A DNA stretch of 64,000 nucleotides, taken from NCBI GenBank assembly GCA_029379385.1, contig CM055613.1, positions 22,231,652 through 22,295,651 of the forward strand, given 5' to 3'. Both the position numbers and the translations under genes were made by a program. Of the stretch, positions 22,151-35,137 are shown one piece after another. Positions within the stretch are counted from its first letter, which is position 1, and each line of letters begins with the position of its first letter. Below the pieces are notes generated by a model. It was not told where the DNA came from, searched no databases, and worked only from the letters and a program-made list of their open reading frames with translations. Source of the DNA: Quillaja saponaria (taxonomy: Eukaryota > Streptophyta > Magnoliopsida > Fabales > Quillajaceae).

Positions 22151-22738
22151 AGAATATCTTTATTCAGTACTTACAACGATTCATAACAACCAGTCCAAAG
22201 TCGAATCTCAATTTCATGCATGCAATACAATATATTTTTCAAAAGTCTAAATGAGTAATTTCAACACCCGAATAGTCAAAATCACCAAGATATGGATGCA
22301 TGCTACACATTTACCTTAAATGCAAGAAATCTAAACTTTCTCTCTTAATAAGCTCTCAAGCTCCTTTATCTATCTCGGGTTCACTTCTTTTCCAAAGGAT
22401 TCTCCTTCCTTTCACATATTCACCTCTTAGCTTCAAGAATTCCACTTCTTTGCTTGTTTTCTTTTGTTTCCAAGTCACCCAAACCCAATTTCTCTTTTCT
22501 CTCTCTAGGGTTCAAGGAAAAAATGAGAAGCTCCTTATCCAAAACCATTTTAAAGCCTTGGATTCTCTAGCACAAAGATGGATTTGATTCTGAAATGCAT
22601 TAAAGTTCTCTCTCTAAAGTGCATCTTTCTTTCTCTACTTCTCAGTTTCAATGGATGAATGAGGAAGACAACCTTATTCTTTCTTTATAAGCCAATATAT
22701 ACCATCATTATAACCTTTTAAAATAATGCTTACCTTGT
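22151..22738. other. No gene recognised
   Basis: AT-rich. A 95-codon open frame at 22300-22587 is Ser/Leu/Phe-rich and has no recognisable domain. I regard it as chance. Confidence 0.45.
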
Positions 22739-23110
22739 AATGCCTCAAGTTCAACTGGTCTAAGTACCAAAAAATCCTCAATCCACAACACATTGGTTAA
22801 AATGCTAGCTTGAAGGTACTTGGTAGTTGTTTCTTATGAGTTATAATGCCAAGATTAGCCTAGTATACATTCAATGTGGGACTTAGCACATGCCAACCCC
22901 ACACAATCACTTGCCTCTGGTACCATTTGTAAAGCCTCAAGTCCAACTGGCTCGAGTACCAAAGAATCCACAACCCACACTATATTGGTTAAAATGCTAG
23001 CTTAAAGGTAATTGGTAATTAGTTCTTGTGAGTTATAATGTCAAAATCAACTTGGAATACACTTGATAGAGGACTTGGTACACGCTAACCCCATACAATC
23101 ACAGACTGGG
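22739..23110. repeat. Diverged tandem duplication, about 192-bp unit
   Basis: 'taa(t/a)gcctcaagt(t/c)caactgg' starts at 22739 and again at 22931. Both copies continue through 'ggttaaaatgctagctt', 'gagttataatg' and 'ccaaccccacacaatcac'-like text. The two copies differ at many sites. It may be an old dispersed repeat; it has no coding content. Confidence 0.7.
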
Positions 23111-26100
23111 GTGTCATAGTCCTTTTGTAATGATTATAACAATTCACATAATTTCCACCTTGTCTTTTAATCACTAGCATGCAACCAATTACCATATTTA
23201 CACTTAATTTTACCCACTTTTACACTCCACCTATATTTTATTACTCAACCAAGATATTCCTAATTTATTTATTTAACTTTCAAATTTCAACAAATTATCT
23301 CCCACGTTTAATTTATCCATAAAAACTTCCTAACAATAGTTAATCCAATTTCCTTTTAAATTTTCATTATCCTCAATTACAAATTACATCCTTTATTATT
23401 ATTATTATTATTTTTTCATGCTAAAAAGATTACTTGATTTTTTTAAATATGTCCAATCTCGAGTGGTGGTGGAACCAACCAATCCGAAGATGAAAAGGAA
23501 AATAAAGATTATCACCACCGCCCATTCAACAAAGAGCGATAGATCCTTTACTTATTTCATTTACACTTCAACCATAATTCAATATATTCATTCCATTTTC
23601 CTATATTCCTTTCCTTCATCACAAATCACCTAAGTCCCATTATCACCTATTTACTCAAAATCTCTATTATCCATCTCTTATAATCATATTCAATCAAATT
23701 CTCCACCTCACACATGAAATAATAAAATCACACAGTTTATGGAATTAAAGAAATTTCACACATACGATGAATTACGCATTTTTCACCCAAAAAAAAAAAA
23801 ATATGTGTCACATGGTATTCTTGAAATTTCATTTGACCTCAAAATATTTATTATGAATAGTGCAATGTACCATGAAATGCATGTATTCAAAATGTGTATT
23901 TCTAAGGGGTATTACATTGTTGCAACAATACCAAGTGGGATTTGTCTCGTCACATCACCAACTTGGCTAACAGTGAAGCAACTCTGACTTGTATTAATTA
24001 CAATCCTCCCTCTCAAAACCTTGAGCAGTTCAATTAACACTGTGCTATAATAATTAGATGATCCCTGCTCAAAGATGACTTCAGCTCTTGTAATGCGTAA
24101 GTAAGTTGTTTAATTCAATGACTCAGTTAACTAACACATCCCTTAAAGGGGTGGGTGAACCCTAGTTATTATCACAATAGGATGTTATAGGGTTAGATTA
24201 TGGGTTGTGTTAACCAAGCGGGGTTTGTCTTGTCACTTGACAATCGTAGGTGACAAGACTAGCAACCGAGCAAAGGAGATACTCGAACTTGCATTAATTA
24301 CAATTCTTCACCTTTTATAATCTAGAACAGTTCAATTAACTCTGTCTTGAAAATCATCCATACTTATTCACCTCGAGCAATTCAGTAATCATATCATAAA
24401 GGGATTTGGACCCTCTCGAAAGCATGAGAGGATCCTGTTCCAAGTCATAGGCAAACGTTTCCCTTCCTAACCATGTAATTTAATGCAAATAACTTTTGTA
24501 TCTTGGATCTGGATCATGGTGATCCTTTCTACCATTATATAATAACATGAAAGGATCTCGAGCTTGATAATAAAACCGAACAGTTTAAGAACTTCATCTC
24601 TAAACCTTCATTCATTAATGGATTTTAAACGAAAATCTATTGGCCTTGCCTCCCTCAATGAATTGAATGATAAGCCATTTAAACATAACACAATTGAATT
24701 TTTTGCTTAGTTGAATAGAGGAGAGGGAAATCAGGCTCACTCGTATTCATGAAAACATCGATAGTTTGCTAGTTGAAAACAAACAACAAATTGACAAATC
24801 TAAAAATCTTGAGGCCGAAATTCTTTGCTTGCATCAATCCAAGTAACAAGGAAGCTTATGAAGCAATGATTGCCATCAAGAATTCTCGTTATTCTCTGTG
24901 CTTTTTAGTTTTCTTTTTCTGATGGTTTGGTATTTTGCTTTTTGTTATTATAATATAAAAAACAAAATATTATCTACTGAATTCTTCTTATTTTGTTCTT
25001 ATTTCTCAATACTCAAATTGGAATTTAACTCAGCAAACATTGCATTATCATCTTCTAAAATTCTGTTGGTTGAGGAAATTTAGAAAAAACATACCAAACG
25101 TTGCATTATCATCTTCATCAACCAAACATACAAACATGATTATCTAGTCTAAAAACACTCAACCTCCGTAGCATTACCTAGACTCCATATTTCATTCGTT
25201 ATGACATTTATTTGAAGCAGTTCAAATTGAGTCAGATTCCTAATATAGCATATAATTGTAGATAATAAAGTAATGTTATATTAATAACCAATAAATGTAT
25301 TTATTAATTTATGATCTCATATACCCTTAATTTTTGCTTTAGCCATAAACCACTTACAAGTTCACATTATTGAGTCACAAGGTATCTGGAAAACAAGAGT
25401 CTGGTAAATATTATTCCACCATGACCAGACCTAACAAGGTGTGCCGTGTAGGAAATGACATTAGCACTTGGATCCCTACTACTACAAATTTTGATCCCAT
25501 TACTAGTACTTTTTTTTTATTTTTTTTTTCTCAATGCATCTTCCAATTAACAATAAAAAAAATTTCATAAATCCTTTTAAATTTTGAATTTCAGTCCGAA
25601 ACTGTTCAATATCAATTTAATTATGATGGTTACTAATCAACATAATTAAATCACACACGACACCACAAAATTTTTACATTGCACCAATGACAGAAATTGA
25701 TTTTTATTCTATATAGATATAACTTACATCATTAGTGATGATTTACAAGAGTACTAATAGTGATGTTATCCCTAATACCATGATATGCCTATATAATTAT
25801 CAATTATGATCTTTAGAAGAACTTATTACTTTAAATAAATGATTTGCTTGATACAAATAACTGTTAAAGTGTTCAGCTCTTCAGATGTAACACTCTTCTC
25901 TTAATTCAAAAGCTAAGTTTTTTTAATAATCTAGTGCAGCTACTACAGAAGATCAGCTATCGACTATGAAGAAGCTATTATTTCTGTAGTGAAATAGTTT
26001 GTTTCATACAAACAACTATTGATTTTTACAACTCTTCAGATTTAATCCAGTGCACCTAATCCGCAAGGAAAATAGTTGTACACAGTAAAAGCTCCATAAG

Positions 26101-26549
26101 TTCTGATGTCACAAGACTAGAATCTTGCTACGTTAATCCATGTTTGCAACTAGAAACAAATATCTTAGCCACCATCAATGACACCTAAATAATATATTTT
26201 CTCTCTCTTACTTTACCAATTTTTAGATCAGTTGATTAACTTAAATGAAATATGATTATCTTACTCGTAATCTGGATTGCATATCGATTGGTTTAAGGTT
26301 GAAAACATGATTAACTTGCATCAATTGCACGATTACCATAATAACCCTAAAATTGGGCCCTACTCTATACTTGATTTGTCTGCACTTTTCTGCGGTAATC
26401 TCAATTTGATTTAAACTTAAGGGACAACCATTCTCATGATTTAACTTTGGGGTTTGTCAGCTTCTCAACTCCTGTGTGATTTACCTTTAGCATAAGATTT
26501 TTCAAATTCTTGACTCTCTGTTTACAAGATTTCACTAAAATTCTTCATC
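23111..26549. other. Intergenic AT-rich DNA with old direct repeats
   Basis: No gene found. About 150 bases beginning at 23926 ('ccaagtgggatttgtctcgtcac') recur in diverged form at 24212 ('ccaagcggggtttgtcttgtcac'), both followed by 'ttgtattaattacaat' and 'agcagttcaattaac'-type text. Simple (TTA)n at about 23395-23412 and T-rich runs near 25510 are also present. Confidence 0.5.
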
Positions 26550-27640
26550 TCAATAGCCTAAGTGCTTAAGCACTTTGGTACATCCTCTTATTATGCAAAG
26601 AAACAAAAGACTGACTCAATCATCCCACAGGTACCTTATCCATTTTGTCCTCTGAAGAATTCATCAAATTCCCAGTATCAGTATTACTATGTCATGATAA
26701 CCAAGAACAGGCAAATCCTCTATGGTCCAAGCTTTCCTGTTTTCCTAGTCCTTCCAAAACCAGTTGAAGGTATAATCTTTATGAATACGTGTTCCCTTCC
26801 TGAAATTCTAATGGTTTTCTCCTATCCGCATAATTCTTTTGCCTATCCTGAGCTACCTTTAACTTTTGTCTAATCTTCCCAATGGCTTCAGTGGTTTGTT
26901 GGATTAGATCAGGTCCTAACAACTTTTTTTCTCCTACCTCATACCAACACAATAGAGACCTATACTTTCTCCCATATAACGCCTCATAGGATGCCATTTG
27001 AAGACTTTGGTGGAAAGAATTGTTGTAGGTGAACTATACTAAAGGTAAATGATTATCCCAATTCCCCTTAAATTCTAAGATACAGGTTCTAAGCATATCC
27101 TCTAAAGTTTGGATAGTCCTCTCAGATTGTCCATCGGTTTGTAGACAATAGGCAGTGTTAAACTTAAGTTTAGTTCCTAAGGCTTGTTGTAAGGCTTGCT
27201 AAAATTTTGAAGTAAACGTAGGATCCCTATCCAAAATGATACTTCTAGGTATACCATGAAGTCTCACGATCTCCTTAACATAAATTTACGCTAACTTCTC
27301 AAGAGACTAATTCAACCTAAGAGGAAGGAAATGTGTCGACTGAGTAAGTCGATCTACAATCACTCAAATGGCATCATTCCCACTAGTAGTCCTCGGTAAT
27401 CCCACTAGAAAATCCATGGTCACTTCATCCCATTTCCAAATCGGGAACTCTATAGGTTGTAATAATCCTATAGGCTTTTGGTGTTCTATTTTCACTCTTT
27501 GACATGTTAGACACTTAGACACATATTCAGCAATGTCTCTTTTCAGCCCATGCCACCAAAATTGAGTCTTAAAATCCTTTTACATCTTTGAACTTCCGGG
27601 ATGAATAGAATACCTAGACTTATGAATTTCATCTAAGATT
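26550..27640 (-). pseudogene. Gypsy integrase, degenerate, with truncated 3' end
   Basis: Minus strand, continuing from the RNase H/zinc-binding region. Recognisable integrase blocks in order: a C-L-T-C-Q-R-V-K zinc-finger end near 27500, M-D-F-L-V-G-L-P-R near 27410, D-R-D-P-T-F-T-S-K-F near 27230, a D-G-Q-S-E-R-T-I-Q-T-L-E block near 27120, then Y-E-A-L-Y-G-R-K-Y-R-S and Q-D-R-Q-K-N-Y-A-D from 26997 to 26779. The D,D,E catalytic positions are therefore visible, though interspersed with stops. Beyond about 26770 similarity fades into a frame-shifted K-T-G-K-L-G-P and then nothing. No polypurine tract or 3' LTR follows, so the element is 3'-truncated. Confidence 0.8.
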
Positions 27641-28906
27641 AATTTCTTAAGACTACTATCCTGAGGTACATAAAGTCTATTTCTATACTGAAGCAACCTC
27701 TCATCATTCACCCTAAAATCTCTCAACTCTTCGGTTTGCATCTTACGCCTAATCTCCTTTAAATAATTATCTTGATCTTGTCCTTCTTTTATCCTTTGCT
27801 TTGAATCAGATTGCTTCCTAAATCCTTGAATAGCCATACATCTAGACTCTAATTCAATCAAGTCACAGGCATCTCTAAAATCCTTTAACAATTTGTACTC
27901 TTGGATTATCAACCTAGACGTGTGCTTTGACTTTCTACTTAAAGCATCAGCAACTACATTAGCCTTACTGGGATGATACTTTAATTCACACTCATAATCC
28001 TTTAAAAACTCCAACATCTCCTTTGTCTCATATTCAACTCCTTTTGATTAAATAATAATTCAAACTCTTATGATTAGTAAAAACCTCAAATTTCTCACCA
28101 AACAGGTAATGTCTCCAAACTTTCAAAGCAAACAGCACAACAGCAAGTTCAAGATCGTGGGTAGGGTAGTGTTTCTCATTAGGTCCTAGAAGCATAAGCT
28201 ACTACTGTACCTTGTTGCATCAAGACACAAGTTAACCCTTTCCTAGATGCATCATAATACAAGGTATATCTTTTCTTAGGATCAAGTATAACTAATACAG
28301 GAGCAGTAGTTAATCGTTCCTTTAATTCCTTAAAGCTTTTTTGACAACTCTCGGTCCATATCCATTTCACTCTCTTACGGGTTAACCTAATTAAGGGCAT
28401 AGCTATTTCGGAAAATCCTTGAATAAATCTTCAATAATAGCCTACCAAACCTAGAAAACTCCTAACCTTAGTGATTATTGTTGGTACTTCCCATTTTAAC
28501 ACTGCTTCAACCTTTATAGAATCTCCAGCAACTCCCTCACCACTAATCACAAGTCCTAAGAATCTCACCTTATCTAAACAAAAATCACATTTACTAAACT
28601 TAACGTATAATTGTTCATTCTTAAGGGTCTGCAATACTATCCTCAAATATTCCTCATGCTCTTGCTTATTCCTCGAATATATCAAAATATCATCTATAAA
28701 CACTATCAAACCTATCAAGATAAGGTCAAAACACCCTTCATCAAATCCATAAATACCGCAGGTGCATTCGTTACTCCAAAAGGCATAACTACAAACTCGA
28801 AATGACCATATCTGGACCTCAAATCAATCTTACAAAACACTGCAGCTCCCTGCAATTGATCTAACAAATCATCTATCCTAGGCAAAGGATATTTGTTCTT
28901 AATGGT
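27580..28906 (-). pseudogene. Gypsy reverse transcriptase (C-terminal part) and RNase H
   Basis: Minus strand. RT resumes at 28906 with [18 protein letters not shown], then F-C-K-I-D-L-R-S (first catalytic Asp). An in-frame deletion of about 20 residues then removes the G-Y-H-Q-L...F-R-T block, going directly to [21 protein letters not shown] near 28690 carries the second catalytic pair. 28400-28179 is the RNase H start (Y-Y-D-A-S-R-K-G-L), and 28017-27580 has V-A-D-A-L-S-R-K-S and an H-P-G-S-S-K-M integrase zinc region. Several stops separate the blocks. The deletion alone would inactivate RT. Confidence 0.85.
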
Positions 28907-31900
28907 TGTCACACCCCTTGTGGAGGCATGACTGGCCGGAGGAATAGTAACCAAATCTCTATAACCCTGACTCAAATAAAGGAATGACCATGACTCTTGA
29001 CCAACCAAAGAATAAAACCAAGAATTTATAAACACAAAAGTTAACATTAAAAGTTCGTTGATTAAAACAAATCACAACTTACTGAAAATTTTGGCTGAGG
29101 TTCCTTGCAATATGGAACATGCCTTAAAATACAATCCTATAAACTCTTTTCTTACACAACACAACACAAAGACAATAAAGAGCTTCGCTTCATTCATATC
29201 ATCAACAAGACAAATACTAGAATATTACACCATACCACATTTGACATCCATAGTTCAAATGTGACTACAAACTTTCATCCTTGACTCCAAGTTTGAGATT
29301 CTAAGGAATACCTTGTCGTCAAATCCTAAGCAAAACCTTTTATTAGTGGTTATCTTCCTTTGAGGTCTAACTACTAAAAAAAATATAACCACAAAAGAGA
29401 GGTGAGTCCTATGGACTCCGTGAGTGAAAAAATGTACCCAAAGGGTACTAGTATCACATAACACAAGCGTATAATATATGTAATAACATTATGTAACATT
29501 ATTCATATCTTGATTCACATTGCACGCATACATTGTAATCGTTATAAATTCACAATTTACATGATACACAAGATCACAAATTTATCATAGCAATGATATC
29601 AAACAAAGCAATTAAAGAGCCAACGAGTAACCCAGCCCACAGTAGTATCACCCCTTGCTGGGCATTTAGGCTCTCGCACAACATATTAATCAGCCGTACA
29701 TAATCCATCCCACTGGGGCTAGGCACTCAATTTAAAAAAACATTTATCAGAATCAGAATTTCTCATGATTTTAATTTAGAATATCCTAGGTGCACCTAGA
29801 TCTCATTTTTGGAGATAAAAAAATCATTTCTTAGAAAAATTTTCTATGTTGGCCCTTATCAACAACAAACAATTTCAAACAAACATGATTCAATTAACTC
29901 ACTAATATATTGTACTAGCACATTTATTTAAATACATATACAATTAAACATAATAATCTAGCCCCTAAAGGCAACGATTAACCATTCACCCGTAACTGCT
30001 TCCATTCATCATTCACACTCGCGTCCACGCGTCTCATCATGTCCATATTAGAATCTGAAATTGAAATTCATATTCCCAAATAATACTTATTTCATAAGCG
30101 TTATTGTTATAATCTTTTAATTACTAAACTTATATCTTAACTTGTATAGGTTTGTTTATGAAGTTTTCCATTAAGCTATTACATATCAATTAATATGAAT
30201 TGGACTTTATGTGATAAGGTTAATAATGAAGAGACATTTTAAATTTCTTGACAATGCATAGGGCAGAAGGAAGTTTAGCGAAGATAGAAAGCACTAGTGA
30301 ATTAGAGATGTTGAAACTGTCCAAACTTGGGGCTTGGACCAGTGTCCACTTTAACAGTCATATCTTTCTCTAAGAAATTTTGAATCTAGTTTTGTAATAT
30401 TTATTAAATACTATACACATGTAAATTTATAATGGTACCTCATTTGTAATTTTTAGGTGTGTATATCAATACAATTTATTCTTTGAAGTTGTATCAAATT
30501 CTGCAAAATGCAGGATTTTGATAGCTATGACCTTATATTAGTTAATTGAGGATAACTTTCTCTAGGAAAAATGAAATCCAATTCCGTTTATCTGGTTTAT
30601 TAATATACAAGTATATATATTTTTATTATTTAGAAACTTTTCCTAAAATTAGTTTTGAACCCACTCAATTCCTTACATGATCCAAAACAGGGCACACGTA
30701 ACATTCTGATTTCATGACGCTGACTCTAATGCTTGTAAAATTCTTATACTTAAGAAATAAATTATGAAACTTTCTAGTATAATATTTCAATATGTTTGGA
30801 ACATTTCATTTTCAGCACTCTTCTCCTAATTCATCTTGTAATACCCTCTAAAGTTAGTTACACTAACACAGGTTCAATCCATACCTGAAAATCCTAACCC
30901 TGGTTTCCACCACCTCCAAAATATTCAGAATAAAGAATTAAAACCAAAAAAACTCCAAATTTTCTCTTTAGTATGCTAGGAACAACTTTTATTTAGAGGT
31001 CCAACACTAATTCCAACCCTAACTATCGACGAAGACTCCCGGACTGCCATAAGCTTGCTAACAATCCTACATTAACCTAGCTGCAATCTAGAAGATCTAC
31101 CAACAAATATGCTAGGAATAAGGCTATGAAATTTTGTAGACAACATCTCAAGACCTTAAGCTACATTTTATCTTTTGAACTCTTAATTTAATTCAGCCCC
31201 AATGACCCTCGAAATAATGAATTTCTTTCACCTATGAAATCTGCCCGCTGCACCCCTTCAAAACCACTTAATTCTCATTTATCTACCTACAACTAATCAC
31301 CCTTTGCTCATACCTTTCACCCATTTTCATTAAATCCTTAGCTCACAACATTAACCAACAATGCTTTACTCTTTTTTCTTAGGCTTTTTATTCAAATTTG
31401 ATTAATCCCTATCCATAAAGATTTAAAAGTTCCAAGTTTTACTTCTTATGTTATAATTAGTTTATTGTAGGCATGTTATCAAACATCTTGAATGCATAAT
31501 TTATTTTCATTAATGTGTGTGTGCATATATGTATATATACTACACCAAGAATTCCACTTCCCATCTTATTCACATTCCAAGTACTGTTTTCAAATCAATT
31601 AATTTCCTAAATTTCATTACATACTGGAGTTATCCACTCCCTACACAAACACAACCACTATCCACATATAATCTTTAACCCCTTACTTCTCACTTATTTA
31701 TTTCATATCCCTAATTAAGCTTAAAGGGATTACCACTTATTCACTAAACTAATTCTTTAACTTTCATCTAAACATGATTTATATACTCCTGATATCAACA
31801 TATATATTTCACCCCCAAACCTCCTCCTTAATCAAACTAGTTTACCACCTACAAGCTTTAATTTACACAATTCTAGCTATCAATTTCACCTTTTTAACTA

Positions 31901-32606
31901 AATTCAAAGGTGCAAATATTATTATTATTTTTTCATATAGGACTATTGTCTAACACTAATTCAATTCTCCAATAAAGCTCACGGCAAGGGAGGAAATACA
32001 TACATTTTTTTTCCTCCTTACTATAACACCTTCCAAAGGCTTAAATCACCCTCAAACATACCTCTTAAAATCAGCCATGGAGGAGCAAGAAAATGACCAA
32101 GCTGCTGCCCCAAAACAAGGGGAAATGGCAACTTGGTACAAAACTACTAAGAAGCTGCCTATTTATTCACACCAATGCCTACAAATACACTATGGATACA
32201 GCCACAACAAGCAAAGATAAAAGCTGCACTTGCATAGCTATTTTAGGGAGCTTTATTGTCATTCAGCAGACCCTCCCGCAGCCAACATCAAGGCTGTTCT
32301 ATCCAACCTTTAGCCTCCCCTTCTTGGCTAAAATTAACTTATGGATGCACAAATAACTAGGAGCAAGGCAATGGGACTCCCTCGGTTAACAAGAGGAAAA
32401 AGAAAATTCTAGGAAGCCAAGGAATGCTAGAAGGAAAAAGGAGTAGAGGATCCTCCACTAGCAGCCGAAAATGAACAACAAAAGTAAAAAATTAAGACAA
32501 GGTCAGTCAAAAGAGGACAAAGAAAAAAACAACCAAATAATAATATATTGATATTAATTTATGGCTCAAAATAATTTAAAGGTATGTGGTAAGAAATTAT
32601 TCTAAA

Positions 32607-32642
<36 letters not shown>

Positions 32643-32750
32643 AATTATTTTCTTATTTTAATTGTTTTCATGAAGATTTATGATTTACGTAATCATGAAA
32701 ATTTACGTACAATATCCTAAAATGTATGCCAGACTATTGGGGTTATAAAA
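28907..32750. mobile_element. 3.8-kb family B insertion (long solo LTR) inside RT
   Basis: Starts TGTCACACCCCTTGTGG. The RT frame (N-K-V-T-I / I-K-N-K-Y-P) is split exactly here. ATGGT (or AATGGT) is duplicated at 28902-28906 and 32751-32755. The right end reads GGGGTTATAAAA, a decayed partner of the CACCCC start. Inside I recognise no gag or pol, only AT-rich DNA, a 'ctccgtgagtg' block near 29418 shared with the B LTR at 16917, and an (AT)n run at about 32610-32640. It is either an unusually long solo LTR or a non-coding LARD-type element. Confidence 0.7.
32610..32641. repeat. (AT)n microsatellite
   Basis: About 16 uninterrupted AT units near the right end of the family B insertion. Likely length-polymorphic. 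Confidence 0.9.
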
Positions 32751-32755
32751 ATGGT

Positions 32756-33480
32756 AACCTTATTAAGTTATCTATAATCTATACAAACCTAAATGTCCCA
32801 TCATTTTTCTTAATGAATAATATCGGCGCTCCCCAAGTTCTTAAGTACTACAATTTCTACCAGTGCCATTCTATATGGAGGTTTGGATATTGGAGTGGTA
32901 CCTGGTAAGGTTTCTATGAAAAATTCTATCTCTCTTTCGGGTGGTAAACCAAATATATCCTCAGGGAATACCTCAGAGAAATCTCTAACTATTGGGATTT
33001 GGTCTAATTCCTTCTTTCCTTCCTTAACCTCGGTTAAGATAGCTAAGACCCTTATACAATCTTGGGACACCATTTTTCTAGCTTGTAAGGCCGAAATAAA
33101 CATTAAGGTAGGTTTTGGTTTTGGTGAACAACTATGCATTGGGGGAAATACTATCTTCTTATCCTTACAGTCCACTATCGCCTGTTGTTCTCCTAACCAA
33201 TCCATTCCTATGATCAAATCTAAGTCTCCCATAGGTAGACAAACTAGAGTAGGGTAGTTTAACCTATCTTGAACTTCTAATTCCACCGACTTACACGCTT
33301 CATTCACACACAAGGGTTTTCCTGCTGGGGTTTCCACTAGCAATCTACATGATATATTGGTTATTGCTAACCCCAATCTCCTAGCACACTCTACAAAAAT
33401 GATAGAACGAGATGCTCTAGTGTCAAATAAAGCAAGTACGTCGTGACCAACTAATAGACACTTACTAAGAATGATGTTAT
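32756..33480 (-). pseudogene. Gypsy protease and N-terminal reverse transcriptase
   Basis: Minus strand. 33440-33377 reads L-F-D-T-R-A-S-R-S-I-I-F-V-E-C: the protease active-site motif with the Gly after Asp-Thr replaced by Arg, so catalysis is lost. The longest open frame (33376-32810, 188 codons) includes D-L-I-I-G-M-D-W-L (protease body), P-I-V-R-D-F-S-E-V-F-P-E-D, L-P-P-E-R-E-I-E-F and P-P-Y-R-M-A, followed by G-A-P-I-L-F-I-K-K-N-D-G-T in another frame. It ends at the insertion point of the 3.8-kb element. Relatively little decay, so this element is younger than the one at 1-2123. Confidence 0.85.
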
Positions 33481-33489
33481 CATCCTCTT

Positions 33490-34576
33490 GAGCTGTTGTT
33501 TAGTTCAAGGAAAACACTCGTCCTGGTGCCATTGGTTTCCTAGCAGCTCTCGGGTTATTCCACTCTAGACAATATTTAGCTATATGACCCTCCATTCCAC
33601 ACCTAAAATAATTATTGGTACCCATTTGACATGGCCTACCAATATGAAATCTCCCACACTTACTACATGATCCTTCTTCCCTCGATTGACCCCTTACTTG
33701 TTTCCTTTTATACAGGCCCATACGGTGGCCTCCCAACTACAGCTCCAGCTCCTCGTTTGTTACCTTTATTCCTTTCCATCACCCTAAACCTCTTAGAACT
33801 CTCATATCTCCTTTTCCTCTCTGTTTCTTCCTCTCTACATATTCTCTCTGCAATTTTACTTTTTCCTACTAACTAGGCAAAGTTTTCTATTTCTAAGGTT
33901 ACTATCTTACCCCTCACATCCAGATTTAACCCTCGTTGGAACTTATTGGCCTTCCACCTATCATTCGTAATGGGTTTGAAAGTAGGTAGAGAACTTAGAT
34001 AGTTCTTCAAATTTATGCTCATACTCTGCTACACTCATACTCCCCTGCATGAATTAATTAAACTTAGCTTCGAGATCTTGCTTAACACTATCGGGAAAAT
34101 ACTTCCTATAGAAAGCCTCCTTAAAACTCCTCTAATTCATTTTTATGCCTCTAGCCGTGAGTAACCTTTCCATACTTTTCCATCAATATTCGGCTTCACC
34201 CTCTAACATATACACTGCTAACACTAACTTATTGTTCTCCTCACATCCCATTACCCTAAAAGTCTTTTCTAATTGATGCATCCACCTCTCAATTATGGTA
34301 TAGTCACAACTCCTTGAAAAACTAGGTGGGTTGGCTCTCCTAAAATAGTCCATTAACACCCTTACTTCCCTCGGCCTAGGTCCTTACATTTGAGGCGTCC
34401 TCTCCTGCATTATTTATTCGTGTAGCCACATTAGTAGCAATGTTGGTAGCCACCATTGCAGCTTCTACAGCCACATTTTAGGTATCTACTTGTTCTCTCA
34501 TCACTCTCGATACGTCTTCCAGTGTATTAGGTATGCCTTTCAGGAGCTCGTTTTGGGATCTTTTCTCAGGAGCCAT
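33490..34576 (-). pseudogene. gag capsid/nucleocapsid polyprotein, degenerate
   Basis: Start M-A-P-E-K-R-S-Q-N-E-L-L-K-G-I at 34576 downward. A stop after about 40 codons and several later breaks. 33736-33500 is open and carries the nucleocapsid: C-S-K-C-G-R-F-H-I-G-R-P-C then Y-F-R-C-G-M-E-G-H-I-A-K-Y-C, where the first Cys of the second CCHC knuckle has become Tyr. In a live element this binds genomic RNA. Same family as the gag pieces at 426 and 11236-14040. Confidence 0.8.
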
Positions 34577-35120
34577 CCTAGAATGCACAAACAATTACAC
34601 CTCTTAATTTTATTCCTAGATTAAGATTTCCTAACATTCTAGCATGTCATGCTCTTTCCCTTTTCTACTAAGCATATATGCCATGTTCCTTTCTTTCTAC
34701 TATGCATGTTATGCTCTTTTCTTTCTATTATGCATGCATGTCATATTCCTTTGTTTCTATTATGCATGCAATATTTAACATTTCCTTCAGGCAACATTTA
34801 ACATTTCTTTTCCTTTTCACCTGCCATATTTAGCATGTTCTTTCCTTTCCTCTTCACATGCCATAGTTAGCATGTCTTTTCCTTTTTCATTAAACACTTC
34901 TTTTTTTCATCATATGGCACATAAACACATATATATGCAAAACATGTACATAAAACACCTTGCCATATCAACGATTCACAATACTTCATGTAATAGGCAA
35001 ACAATAAGCAACCAATAGGCATGTCATCATACAAAGAATACAACCAAACCTTGGGAGAAGGCGATGTGCATGATACTGTGGCAAGTAGTCCTAAACTTCT
35101 CATCCCACCTTTTGCCTAAA
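34577..35120 (-). other. 5' leader of the minus-strand gypsy element
   Basis: Untranslated leader between primer site and gag. It contains repeated 'tatgcatgcatgtcat/cttttctttctatta' words around 34670-34860 (diverged tandem units of about 40-50 bases). No gene. Confidence 0.6.
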
Positions 35121-35137
35121 CCGTTGCTCTGATTCCA
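35121..35137 (-). other. Primer binding site (tRNA-iMet type)
   Basis: Minus strand TGGAATCAGAGCAACGG, one base different from the classical TGGTATCAGAGCAACGG. It lies four bases inside the LTR end at 35142. This fixes the orientation of the whole element as minus strand and identifies the LTR to its right as the 5' LTR. Confidence 0.85.

Noticed and set aside
22739..23110. tRNA-derived SINE pair
   Set aside because: The text 'caactggctcgagtacc' recalls a tRNA box, but I could not place proper A and B boxes with correct spacing or a tail and duplication.
28471..28805. Plus-strand frames of 93 and 64 codons
   Set aside because: They are the opposite strand of the gypsy reverse transcriptase.
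32883..33257. 124-codon plus-strand frame
   Set aside because: It is the shadow of the protease/RT frame on the minus strand.
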